Positions 1-6,530 of a stretch of DNA of 8,474 bases are shown here, piece after piece; the first letter of the stretch is position 1, and each line of letters starts with the position of its first letter. This DNA is from Flavobacteriales bacterium UBA6969 (lineage in GTDB: Bacteria > Bacteroidota > Bacteroidia > Flavobacteriales_D > Sanyastnellaceae): positions 4,694-13,167 of the forward strand of contig DJYV01000102.1 in NCBI GenBank assembly GCA_002448555.1, in the 5' to 3' direction. The position numbers were made by a program, and so were the translations under genes. The notes under the pieces are model-generated. The model saw only the letters and a program-made list of their open reading frames with translations, had not been told where the DNA came from and searched no databases.

Positions 1-83
1 AAGTTTGGCGCGAGCGAGTGACTTTTCTTGGGACACCTCATCCAACCAATTAATGGCATCCATTCAAACGGTACTTGCGTCAC

Positions 84-701
84 ATGCTTGAAGCGTGGAT
101 CGAACGAAACCGAAAGGAAGCGGGCTGTGATGAAGCCGGTCGCGGCTGTTTGGCGGGTCCTGTCACGGCAGCCGCAGTGGTGCTACAGCCCGAATTTGCG
201 GAACAACTGGTGCAGGAGGGTCACTTGAATGATTCCAAGAAGATGACCAAAGCCAAGCGCGAGGCGCTGCGGATTGAGATTGAGGCCCATGCGCTGGCGT
301 GGGCTGTGACCCACGTGTCACCGGAAGAGATTGACCGCATCAATATTTTGAATGCATCGTTTGCGGCCATGCGGCGGTCGGTGCGGGTACTGTCGGTCCA
401 GCCGGATTTCATGCTCATCGATGGCAACCGGTTTCGAACGGCGGAGGGCCTTCCTGAATACGGATGCTACGTCAAGGGGGATGCGCGGTTTGCCTCCATC
501 GCTGCGGCGAGCGTTTTGGCCAAAACCCACCGGGATTCCTACATGCTGGAGCTACACGCATCCTTCCCGCAGTATGAGTGGAATGCCAATGCGGGCTATC
601 CGACGAAACAACACCGCTCGGCCATCCGGGAGCATGGGACAACGCCCCATCACCGTTCGTCGTTCCGTCAGTTGCCGGAGCAGATGACCTTGTTTGGCTG
701 A
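84..701 (+). CDS. rnhB: Ribonuclease HII
   Basis: Cytoplasmic endonuclease that cuts the RNA strand of RNA-DNA hybrids and nicks 5' of single ribonucleotides misincorporated in DNA, starting ribonucleotide excision repair. Seen in the sequence: the family signature GCDEAGRG near the N-terminus gives acidic metal ligands D16 and E17 and the GRG junction-reading loop. IDGNRF supplies D113, KGDARFASIAAASVLAK supplies D133, and NAGYPT supplies the conserved tyrosine Y172. All four catalytic carboxylates are therefore present. The length of 205 residues is normal. I chose the ATG at 84 over an in-frame TTG at 75 because it is the stronger start codon and puts the DE pair at the usual position 16-17. 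No clear Shine-Dalgarno sequence is visible, which is usual for Bacteroidota. The C-terminus ends QMTLFG, which resembles a sliding-clamp binding peptide (see findings). No terminator is visible before the next gene. Confidence 0.96.
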   Translation: MLEAWIERNRKEAGCDEAGRGCLAGPVTAAAVVLQPEFAEQLVQEGHLNDSKKMTKAKREALRIEIEAHALAWAVTHVSPEEIDRINILNASFAAMRRSVRVLSVQPDFMLIDGNRFRTAEGLPEYGCYVKGDARFASIAAASVLAKTHRDSYMLELHASFPQYEWNANAGYPTKQHRSAIREHGTTPHHRSSFRQLPEQMTLFG

Positions 702-786
702 ACAACAGCAGCGTGGCGGCGGTAACAAATGCAACTATCTGAGAATCGTTGAGTTAAGGAAATGTTGTTTTTATCCACTCAATTCG

Positions 787-814
787 TTGATTTGTCGAGT
801 TTTTCAGTAGTTTG
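787..814 (+). promoter_or_regulatory. Probable Bacteroidota-type promoter of the large exported protein
   Basis: The 141-base gap between rnhB and the next gene holds a TTG (787-789), then 18 bases, then TAGTTTG (808-814). This is close to the Bacteroidota sigma-ABfr pattern TTTG/TTG, 17-23 bases, TAnnTTTG, though the -7 box is one T short. Transcription would begin around 820, leaving a leader of roughly 20 bases (rich in A and T, without a Shine-Dalgarno sequence) before the ATG at 843. The match is by eye only. The rest of the gap (702-786) shows no gene or clear hairpin. Confidence 0.35.
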
Positions 815-842
815 CAACTTCATTTTAACCTAAACTCACGAC

Positions 843-3800
843 ATGCGTACACTCAACCTGTTGCTGGCGGCTTTGTTCTTCGGAGCGAGCTTAACTGGAA
901 CCGCGCAATGCGGGCTGTTTTTTTCGGAATATGCCGAAGGGAGCAGCAATAACAAGTACCTCGAAATTTACAACCCTACCAACGAGGCCATCGACCTCAG
1001 CGGCTACGCTTACCCGAGCACGAGCAATGCTCCGACCGTACCCGGTGAATATGAGTATTGGAATGCCTTCGATGAAGGAGCCACCATTGCTGCAGGCGGC
1101 ATTTACGTAATCGCCCACCCGTCAGCAGATCCTGCGATTTTAGCTTTTGCGAATGAAACACACACATACCTCTCCAATGGCGATGATGGCTACGCATTGG
1201 TTGAAGGAACTGAAGATTCTTTCACCATTCTGGACGTCATTGGAAACTGGGACGCAGACCCCGGTTCAGGCTGGGAGGTTGCAGGAACATCCAACGGAAC
1301 GCAGAACCACACCTTAGTGCGTAAGAGCGATGTGACCACAGGTGTGGGCTACGATTGGGCTTCGGCTGCCGGCACCAACGCTGATGACTCGCAATGGATT
1401 GTTCTTGACAATAACGTCTGGGACTACCTCGGTTCGCACGATTTCACCGGAAATTGTGGAGCGGCAGTCCCCGGTTGCACCAACGAAAACGCGTCCAACT
1501 ACAATGCTGACGCCACAGAAGATGACGGCTCGTGCACATTTGACAATGCATGCAACGTCGATGGTGTGGTCGTCACAACTGGCGGATTCTACTTCAGTCC
1601 GCAAGATCTGGTCATCGAACCCGGCACCACAGTGGTATGGGAAAACGTAGGCGGCTCACACAACGCCAACGGCACCACCAACACGTTGACCGGTGAGTCC
1701 TTTGGTAATCCAGAAGATTTCTTCTTCTCCCCCGTTAGCTCCAGCGGCGAAGCCGAATGCATTGGTAGCTTCACCTTCACCATTCCCGGAGTGTACTCTT
1801 ACGACTGCTCAGTTGGCACGCACGCTGCTTTGGGCATGGTCGGAACGGTTACTGTCGGTACGGGTGGTTGCACGAACGCGGCAGCACCGAACTACAACGA
1901 AGCAGCTGATTTCGACGACGGTTCATGCTTGGAAGTGACCACTACGGCCATTGCTGCCATCCAAGAAGGGCAATTGACAGATGCTTACACAGGAACGACG
2001 GTGGTGACCAACGGTGTTGTCACGGGTGTCTTTGGCTCATTGGTGAGTGTTCAGGATGGCCAAGGTCCGTACAGCGGCATTTGGATGTTCGGTCCAAACG
2101 TACCAGTGCTTGTTGGTGACGACATTGAAATCACGGGTACAGTGGCCGAATATTACGGATTGACCCAATTGACGGGTGTCTCTGTGGTGATCAATGCGCA
2201 GGGAGCCGATTTGCCAACTCCAGAGGTGTTGAGCACAGCGACCGCTGCGTCTGACGAACAGTGGGAGGGCGTCTTGGCGCAAGTAACCGGTGACGTAAGT
2301 TCAGAAAGCCTCGGCTACGGCGAGTGGGGCGTGGACGACACGTCAGGTGAATGCCGCATCGACGACCGCGGCTACGATGCCATTGGCACGGGCAACGTTA
2401 CGGCAGGAAGCACCTGGCAGGTAACGGGCCCGCTCGATTACTCGTTCGGTAACTACAAAATCCAACCGCGTTCAGAAGCGGATGCATTGTTGTACGGTTG
2501 CACCAGTGCGGATGCTTCGAACTACAACGCGGGTGCTGGCATCGACGACGGTTCTTGTGAATTCTCGGGTGAGTCGTGCGGTATATTCTTCTCAGAGTAC
2601 GCTGAAGGCAGTGGAAACAACAAGTACCTCGAGTTGTACAACCCAACGGCGACTACGGTTTTCTTGAGCCAATTCATCATGGGCAACTGCAGCAATGGTT
2701 GCGATACCCCTGATGCGCCCAACGTGAGTGATCAGTTTGACTACTTCACATTCAACTTCCCATTCGACGCAGAGATTGCACCGGGTGGAACGTACATCGT
2801 AGCACACCCACAATCAGACTCGACCATTTTGGCAGCCGCCGACATTACGTACACATACTTGTCCAACGGAGATGACACATACGGCCTCTTCGAATTGGCG
2901 GGTGGTGATACAATCATGGTCGACATCATCGGAACCATCGGTCCAGACCCAGGTTCAGGATGGGAAGTGGCCGGTGTAGCCAACGCGACCAAGGACCACA
3001 CGCTCGTGCGAAACGAATTCGTTTTCACGGGTAACGGTGGAGATTGGGCGATGTCTGCAGGTACCAACGCCCTGGATTCCGAGTGGATTGTACTCGATCA
3101 GAACGACTGGAGCGACTTGGGCATGCACACCTTCTCAGGTTCTTGCGCGGCTTCGACCGGTGGTTGCACCGATCCATTCGCAGTCAACTACGATGAGAAT
3201 GCTACATCTGATGATGGTTCGTGCATCTACATCGACAACTACACCATTCAGGAGATTCAGTCAGGCGGTTTGAGCGGTCAAATGCAAACGCAAGGGATCG
3301 TAACGGCGACCTACCCTCCAACGGGTGGATTGGCCGGCCAAGCATCTTACGTCATCCAAGACGGTACAGGGCCTAACTCGGCCATCTGGGTTATCGGTGA
3401 CGGCGTGGCCCTCGGTGACGAAGTGTCCATCTTGGGTAACGTGACTGAAGTGTACGGCTTGCGCCAGATTCAAGCGGCCACACCTGAAGTCCTGTCTTCG
3501 GGCAACGCGTTGCCGGCAGCTGAAATGCTCGCGACTGCAGCTATCAACGATGAGCAATGGGAGTGCGTATTGATCAGCATGACCGGTGAGTGCACCAATG
3601 CCGACGCCGGTTACGGCGAGTGGCACCTGAACGACGGTTCAGGCATCGGTACCATCGATGACATCGGGTACGACGCCATTGGGGATTCACTGACCGCTGA
3701 CGGCGGCAATACATATGCACCGCTTTTGGAAGAAGGACGTTCGTACCGCGTGGTCGGACCCAACTTCTACGCATACGGCGCCTGGAAGTTGTTGCCACGT

Positions 3801-4838
3801 GACGCAGCGGATGTTGTTCGCTTGGGTTGCACCACGGACTCGTTCAGCAACTACGATCCGTACGCGCAAGAAGACGACGGTTCATGTGTGGATGCGCCCG
3901 GTTGCACGGACCCGGCAGCAGACAACTACGATCCTGCTGCTACCTTGGATGATGGTTCGTGCATCATCAGCGGTTGCGATGATCCAGCGGCATTCAACTA
4001 CCAGGAGGGCGTCAACAACCCAACCAACGAGGATTGCTACTACACGCTGCCCAACTTGGTCATCAACGAGATCCACTACAACCCCTGCAGTGCGCAAGGC
4101 GATGATTTCGACTACGAATTTGTCGAGATCTACAACGGGGGCGACATGCCAGCCGAGATTGGTGGTTTCGAGTTCTACAACACGGCAAGTGGAGCACCAC
4201 AGCTCGGGTACGTCTTCCCTGAGGGCACATCAATCGCAGCAGGCGAATTCGTTTTGATGACGGTATCTGACGCAGGTACGGCCAACTACAGCGGTTTGGG
4301 TGTTCAGATTTTCCAATTGGAACTGGGCAACTTCTCTAACTCTGGTGAAGCGGTTAGCATTGAGGACGGCTTCGGCAACGTGGTGGATGCGGTGACGTAC
4401 GACGATGCGGATCCATGGCCAGCACAGACGGTTGCCGTATTGGGCAATGTCTTGGTACAGACCCCCGATGGTGGATGCTCAACCTTGGAATTGATCCAGA
4501 CGGATCTGAATAACGAAGATCCAGACAACTGGCAAGCCAGCTGGGTGGATAACGGTACCCCAGGTGCGCCAAACTCTTCGGCCTTCGGTTGTGTAGATGC
4601 TGCAGCATGCAACTTCGCTTCAGGTGCGTTCTTCGACGACGGATCTTGCACGTACGACTGCTACGGCTGTACGTACGCGGATGCGACCAACTACGACGCA
4701 GCGGCGACCATGGAAAACGGAACGTGTGAATTCGACTTCACCGATCCGTGTCCTGCGGATGTCAACGAAGACGGTCAAGTCGGTACGCCTGACTTGCTCT
4801 TCTTCCTGTCCCAGTTCGGTTCGGATTGCCCTGAGTAA
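843..4838 (+). CDS. Giant secreted multidomain protein: lamin-tail, cupredoxin, OB-fold-like and Cx18C modules
   Basis: Exported protein of 1331 residues, function unknown. Residues 1-21 are a typical signal peptide (basic start, LNLLLAALFFGASL core, probable cleavage GTA|QC). C23 is not in a lipobox. Order: lamin-tail domain 1 (about 23-205, CGLFFSEYAEGS..NNKYLEIYNPT start), module R1, cupredoxin (about 235-340), R2, OB-like domain 1 (about 366-551), R3, lamin-tail 2 (about 579-768), R4, OB-like 2 (about 799-994), R5-R7, lamin-tail 3 (about 1070-1248, NLVINEIHYNP start), R8-R9, and a dockerin-like EF-hand (1303-1329). Lamin-tail plus OB-fold combinations are known from secreted bacterial nucleases, but I see no nuclease catalytic motif here, so a binding, adhesive or scaffold role is inferred. 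No classical type IX sorting domain is obvious; the EF-hand end may replace it. A terminator follows, so it is probably monocistronic. Many cysteines fit an oxidising, extracytoplasmic location. Confidence 0.93.
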   Translation: MRTLNLLLAALFFGASLTGTAQCGLFFSEYAEGSSNNKYLEIYNPTNEAIDLSGYAYPSTSNAPTVPGEYEYWNAFDEGATIAAGGIYVIAHPSADPAILAFANETHTYLSNGDDGYALVEGTEDSFTILDVIGNWDADPGSGWEVAGTSNGTQNHTLVRKSDVTTGVGYDWASAAGTNADDSQWIVLDNNVWDYLGSHDFTGNCGAAVPGCTNENASNYNADATEDDGSCTFDNACNVDGVVVTTGGFYFSPQDLVIEPGTTVVWENVGGSHNANGTTNTLTGESFGNPEDFFFSPVSSSGEAECIGSFTFTIPGVYSYDCSVGTHAALGMVGTVTVGTGGCTNAAAPNYNEAADFDDGSCLEVTTTAIAAIQEGQLTDAYTGTTVVTNGVVTGVFGSLVSVQDGQGPYSGIWMFGPNVPVLVGDDIEITGTVAEYYGLTQLTGVSVVINAQGADLPTPEVLSTATAASDEQWEGVLAQVTGDVSSESLGYGEWGVDDTSGECRIDDRGYDAIGTGNVTAGSTWQVTGPLDYSFGNYKIQPRSEADALLYGCTSADASNYNAGAGIDDGSCEFSGESCGIFFSEYAEGSGNNKYLELYNPTATTVFLSQFIMGNCSNGCDTPDAPNVSDQFDYFTFNFPFDAEIAPGGTYIVAHPQSDSTILAAADITYTYLSNGDDTYGLFELAGGDTIMVDIIGTIGPDPGSGWEVAGVANATKDHTLVRNEFVFTGNGGDWAMSAGTNALDSEWIVLDQNDWSDLGMHTFSGSCAASTGGCTDPFAVNYDENATSDDGSCIYIDNYTIQEIQSGGLSGQMQTQGIVTATYPPTGGLAGQASYVIQDGTGPNSAIWVIGDGVALGDEVSILGNVTEVYGLRQIQAATPEVLSSGNALPAAEMLATAAINDEQWECVLISMTGECTNADAGYGEWHLNDGSGIGTIDDIGYDAIGDSLTADGGNTYAPLLEEGRSYRVVGPNFYAYGAWKLLPRDAADVVRLGCTTDSFSNYDPYAQEDDGSCVDAPGCTDPAADNYDPAATLDDGSCIISGCDDPAAFNYQEGVNNPTNEDCYYTLPNLVINEIHYNPCSAQGDDFDYEFVEIYNGGDMPAEIGGFEFYNTASGAPQLGYVFPEGTSIAAGEFVLMTVSDAGTANYSGLGVQIFQLELGNFSNSGEAVSIEDGFGNVVDAVTYDDADPWPAQTVAVLGNVLVQTPDGGCSTLELIQTDLNNEDPDNWQASWVDNGTPGAPNSSAFGCVDAAACNFASGAFFDDGSCTYDCYGCTYADATNYDAAATMENGTCEFDFTDPCPADVNEDGQVGTPDLLFFLSQFGSDCPE
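1545..1862 (+). other. Cupredoxin (plastocyanin/azurin-like) domain within the secreted protein
   Basis: Residues about 235-340 of the large protein. Seen: the strand FYFSPQDLVIEPGTTVVWEN, then SHNANG supplying H273, then FTFTIPGVYSYDCSVGTH followed by GMVGTVTV, supplying C322, H327 and M332. H, then C-x4-H-x4-M, is the complete ligand set for a type 1 (blue) copper site; the Cys-His spacing is like azurin and the His-Met spacing like plastocyanin. It occurs only once, between modules R1 and R2, while the lamin-tail and OB-like domains recur. Copper binding and electron transfer are inferred from the intact ligands. Confidence 0.85.
2577..3824 (+). repeat. Second copy of the lamin-tail / OB-like unit
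   Basis: Residues about 579-994 repeat the content of residues 23-551. Lamin-tail 2 starts CGIFFSEYAEGSGNNKYLELYNP against CGLFFSEYAEGSSNNKYLEIYNP in copy 1, and both contain YLSNGDD, DPGSGWEVAG, DHTLVR or NHTLVR, and SAGTNA or AAGTNA. OB-like domains 1 and 2 share DEQWExVL, GYGEW, IDDxGYDAIG and an xxxPR-A-D end. The second unit lacks the cupredoxin and one module. Codons for identical residues differ widely (gaatatgccgaaggg against gagtacgctgaaggc), so the duplication looks old rather than recent. Confidence 0.8.
4749..4829 (+). other. C-terminal dockerin-like EF-hand segment
   Basis: Residues 1303-1329, the last 29 residues of the large protein less P1330 and E1331. The loop D1306-x-N1308-x-D1310-G-x-V1313-x3-D1317 matches a 12-residue type I dockerin/EF-hand calcium loop, followed by a short hydrophobic helix LLFFLSQFG. 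C1303 and C1329 bracket the whole element and could form a disulfide. Only one loop is present, whereas true dockerins have two, so cohesin binding is unlikely. Calcium binding, folding of the terminus, or a role in export or anchoring are inferences. Confidence 0.65.
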
Positions 4839-4860
4839 TCCCTCGATTGGATTCAACGAG

Positions 4861-4888
4861 AAAGGCGCTCCATTTGGGGCGCCTTTTT
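4861..4888 (+). terminator. Strong rho-independent terminator
   Basis: AAAGGCGCTCC (4861-4871), loop ATTT (4872-4875), GGGGCGCCTTT (4876-4886): an 11-base-pair stem with a single G-U pair, running into a T tract at 4884-4888. It lies 22 bases after the stop of the large gene and ends transcription from the left. Read on the other strand the stem is followed only by TTTCTCG, so it would serve the convergent lipoprotein gene weakly at best. Confidence 0.9.
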
Positions 4889-4906
4889 CATTTCAAGATG
4901 TGGCCA

Positions 4907-5425
4907 TTAGGGCTTCGGTGTCGCCGGCGTATACGCCTCGTTCGAAGCGTTGATGTCCCGGTCATACAGGGTAATCCGGAAGCGCATGGAATCGTATGGG
5001 CTGTTTAAAAACCACGAATTCATGTCGATGCTGATGGTGCCGTTCTGCGCAGGGTTTTGACCGGTGGGCGCCACGGGAGGCACGCGGTAGTAAAACGGAA
5101 TCTGCCCAGCGTCGGGATTGAGTCCAATTTCCACCCATGCGGTATCACGCCATTCCTGGTATTCGCACTTTAGGTTCTGATGGTGTTCGCACGCTGGGCA
5201 AAAAGGCGCGAGGGTGTCCGCTTGTCCGAGCCCCACGTTCCCATCGCCGTCTGTGAATCCAATCACCAGTTCCCGGCCGCCGCTCGCGCTGAGGTCAAAC
5301 GATTGGAATTCAATCGCAGGCTCATCGGGAAAGCTGGGTTCCGGCAAACAGCCGCCCAGCGGCAGAAGGGCTCCAATCAGAGCAATGCGGGAGGAGGACT
5401 TCGGAAGGTGCGGTGCGATTTTCAT
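4907..5425 (-). CDS. Bacteroidota lipoprotein of unknown function (DGDGxxGL family)
   Basis: Predicted lipoprotein of 172 residues. Residues 1-25 form a lipoprotein signal with basic residues K2, K9 and R13, hydrophobic IALIGALLPL, and lipobox LGGC with lipidation at C26. Mature protein: a beta-rich start, then FTDGDGNVGL (57-66), an acidic loop shared by many small Bacteroidota lipoproteins. Next come a Cys/His cluster C76-x2-C79-x-H81-H82-x4-C87, the segment FYYRVPPVAPTGQNPAQNG typical of the same family, and ITLYDRDINASN near the end. Function is unknown; calcium binding by the DGDG loop is inferred. An in-frame ATG at 5440 is possible, but the ATG at 5425 gives a normal signal peptide and lies just downstream of a perfect -7 promoter box at 5441-5448. 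The gene converges on the large secreted-protein gene and diverges from the acyltransferase gene. Confidence 0.85.
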   Translation of the reverse strand: MKIAPHLPKSSSRIALIGALLPLGGCLPEPSFPDEPAIEFQSFDLSASGGRELVIGFTDGDGNVGLGQADTLAPFCPACEHHQNLKCEYQEWRDTAWVEIGLNPDAGQIPFYYRVPPVAPTGQNPAQNGTISIDMNSWFLNSPYDSMRFRITLYDRDINASNEAYTPATPKP

Positions 5426-5440
5426 CGTTTCGGTTGGCAT

Positions 5441-5448
5441 CAAAGCTA
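5441..5448 (-). promoter_or_regulatory. -7 promoter box TAGCTTTG for the lipoprotein gene
   Basis: Read on the minus strand, TAGCTTTG is a perfect match to the Bacteroidota -7 consensus TAnnTTTG. No good -33 TTG lies at the usual distance, so strength is uncertain. Initiation some 5-8 bases downstream would give a leader of only about ten bases before the ATG at 5425, and would exclude the ATG at 5440 as the translation start. Confidence 0.5.
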
Positions 5449-5492
5449 AGGAATCTGCAACTTCGCATACCGAAGCATGCCCCAGCGAAAAG

Positions 5493-6530
5493 ATGCAAAA
5501 CCCACCCAACGATACCGCCGCCTTGCTCGCCGCTTTGCGCGTGGAGATGCGGCAGTTGATGCGCCAAGGGGGCGATTGGGAGGCATTTGCCTTGAAGGTC
5601 TTTCGGTTTCAGTGTGCGCACAATGCCATTTACGGTGCATATGTCCGACTGCGGGGGGTGGACCCCGAAGCGGTCGCCTCGACGAGTGAGGCACCCTACT
5701 TGCCGGTGCCTTTCTTTCAATCGCACTGGGTATCGGTGTTCGATGAGGGGACTTCAGTGGACCGCATTTTTGAGAGCTCGGGCACCACGGGCCAGCGCCG
5801 TTCGCGCCACCCGGTAGATGATTTGGGGTGGTACGACGAAGTGGCCATGGCCGGGTTTGAACAGTGCGTGGGTCCCTTTGCCGGCCGAAAAATCGCCGCG
5901 TTGCTGCCCGGTTACCGACCGGAGTCTTCCCTCATTCACATGGTGCGGACCTTCATGCACCGATGCGGTCAGCAGGATCAGTCCGAATGGTTTTTCATGG
6001 ATGACTGGCCCGCTTTGGAGCAGCAACTCAGCGCCACGGTGGAGGAGGGGCATGCGGTGCTGGTCATTGGCGTGACGCACGCATTGCTCAAATGGGCCGC
6101 GGAGGTGAAGCTGGATCAGCCTTATCCGCAGGTGCAGTTGCTCGAAACGGGCGGGATGAAGGGACACGGCCCCGAGCGCATTCGCGAGGAGGTTCATGCG
6201 GCGTTGCGTCCGTTGATTGCCGCGTCAGAGATCGGGAGTGAATACGGCATGACGGAACTGCTGTCACAAGCCTGGTCGTCGGACCACGGGCGATTCACAG
6301 CGCCGCCGTGGATGCGCGTTCGCTTGGCTTCCATGAACGACCCGGGAGCGTGGGCACCCAAAGGCAAACAGGGCCGCATTTGCGTGATGGACCTGGCGAA
6401 CCTGGCGAGCTGTGCCTTTATTGAAACTAGTGACATCGGCCGCATGCATGCCGATGGGACGTTTGAGGTCCTGGGGCGGTTCGACCACGCAGAAGTGCGC
6501 GGGTGCAACCTGCTGACGGTAGAGGGCTGA
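5493..6530 (+). CDS. LuxE/PaaK-like acyl-protein synthetase (stand-alone acyltransferase)
   Basis: Adenylate-forming enzyme family related to LuxE acyl-protein synthetase: members activate a carboxylic acid with ATP and pass the acyl group to a thiol. The substrate here is unknown. In the 345-residue product, ESSGTTG (94-100) is the nucleotide-binding loop. ALLPGY (136-141) is followed by SSLIHMV (145-151), VIGVTHALL (191-199), ETGGMKG (218-224), GSEYGMTELLSQ (248-259, the second adenylation motif), MDLANLASCAFIETSDIG (299-316) and GRFD with RGCNLL (328-341). These match the Bacteroidota LuxE-domain proteins throughout, and the length is normal. C338 lies seven residues from the end. The reading frame is open further upstream to about 5214, but that part overlaps the opposite lipoprotein gene and lacks family similarity, so the ATG at 5493 is chosen. 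There is no luxC, luxD or luciferase gene nearby. Its stop codon abuts that of tyrS. Confidence 0.92.
   Translation: MQNPPNDTAALLAALRVEMRQLMRQGGDWEAFALKVFRFQCAHNAIYGAYVRLRGVDPEAVASTSEAPYLPVPFFQSHWVSVFDEGTSVDRIFESSGTTGQRRSRHPVDDLGWYDEVAMAGFEQCVGPFAGRKIAALLPGYRPESSLIHMVRTFMHRCGQQDQSEWFFMDDWPALEQQLSATVEEGHAVLVIGVTHALLKWAAEVKLDQPYPQVQLLETGGMKGHGPERIREEVHAALRPLIAASEIGSEYGMTELLSQAWSSDHGRFTAPPWMRVRLASMNDPGAWAPKGKQGRICVMDLANLASCAFIETSDIGRMHADGTFEVLGRFDHAEVRGCNLLTVEG

Larger units (their letters stand above)
1473..4727 (+). repeat. Nine copies of a 21-22-residue Cys-bounded module (GCTxxxAxNYxxxATxDDGSC)
   Basis: Protein-level interspersed repeat inside the large gene. Copies lie at residues 211-231, 342-362, 552-572, 774-794, 995-1015, 1020-1040, 1044-1065, 1249-1269 and 1275-1295 (bases 1473-1535, 1866-1928, 2496-2558, 3162-3224, 3825-3887, 3900-3962, 3972-4037, 4587-4649, 4665-4727). 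Eight have exactly Cx18C spacing; the seventh is degenerate with Cx19C and NEDC instead of DGSC. The core is an N-Y/F pair followed by an acidic DDGSC end. Single copies separate unlike domains, and tandem sets of three and two flank lamin-tail domain 3. The motif is common in secreted Bacteroidota proteins and has no assigned function that I know. A disulfide between the bounding cysteines and metal binding by the acidic end are inferences. Confidence 0.9.

Noticed and set aside
1..21. Possible last six codons and TGA of a gene entering from the left (KFGASE then stop).
   Set aside because: Too short to recognise or support; any frame would end soon by chance.
906..911. Lipoprotein anchoring of the large protein at C23.
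   Set aside because: The residues before the cysteine are TAQ, not a lipobox; ordinary signal peptide cleavage before Q22 fits better.
3715..4257. Open frame of 180 codons in another frame of the large secreted-protein gene.
   Set aside because: Composition dominated by T, R and S from the shifted repeat codons; no start context or domain.
1473..4727. CRISPR array or DNA-level tandem repeat.
   Set aside because: The repeats are conserved as protein, in frame, with diverged codons and variable spacing, unlike CRISPR repeats.
5172..5198. c-type haem site in the lipoprotein (CPACEH).
   Set aside because: The motif is CxxCEH, not CxxCH, so covalent haem attachment is not supported.
5214..5492. 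N-terminal extension of the acyltransferase reading frame by 93 codons.
   Set aside because: It runs antisense through the lipoprotein signal and start, has low-complexity S/P/R content and lacks family similarity; the ATG at 5493 gives the usual length.
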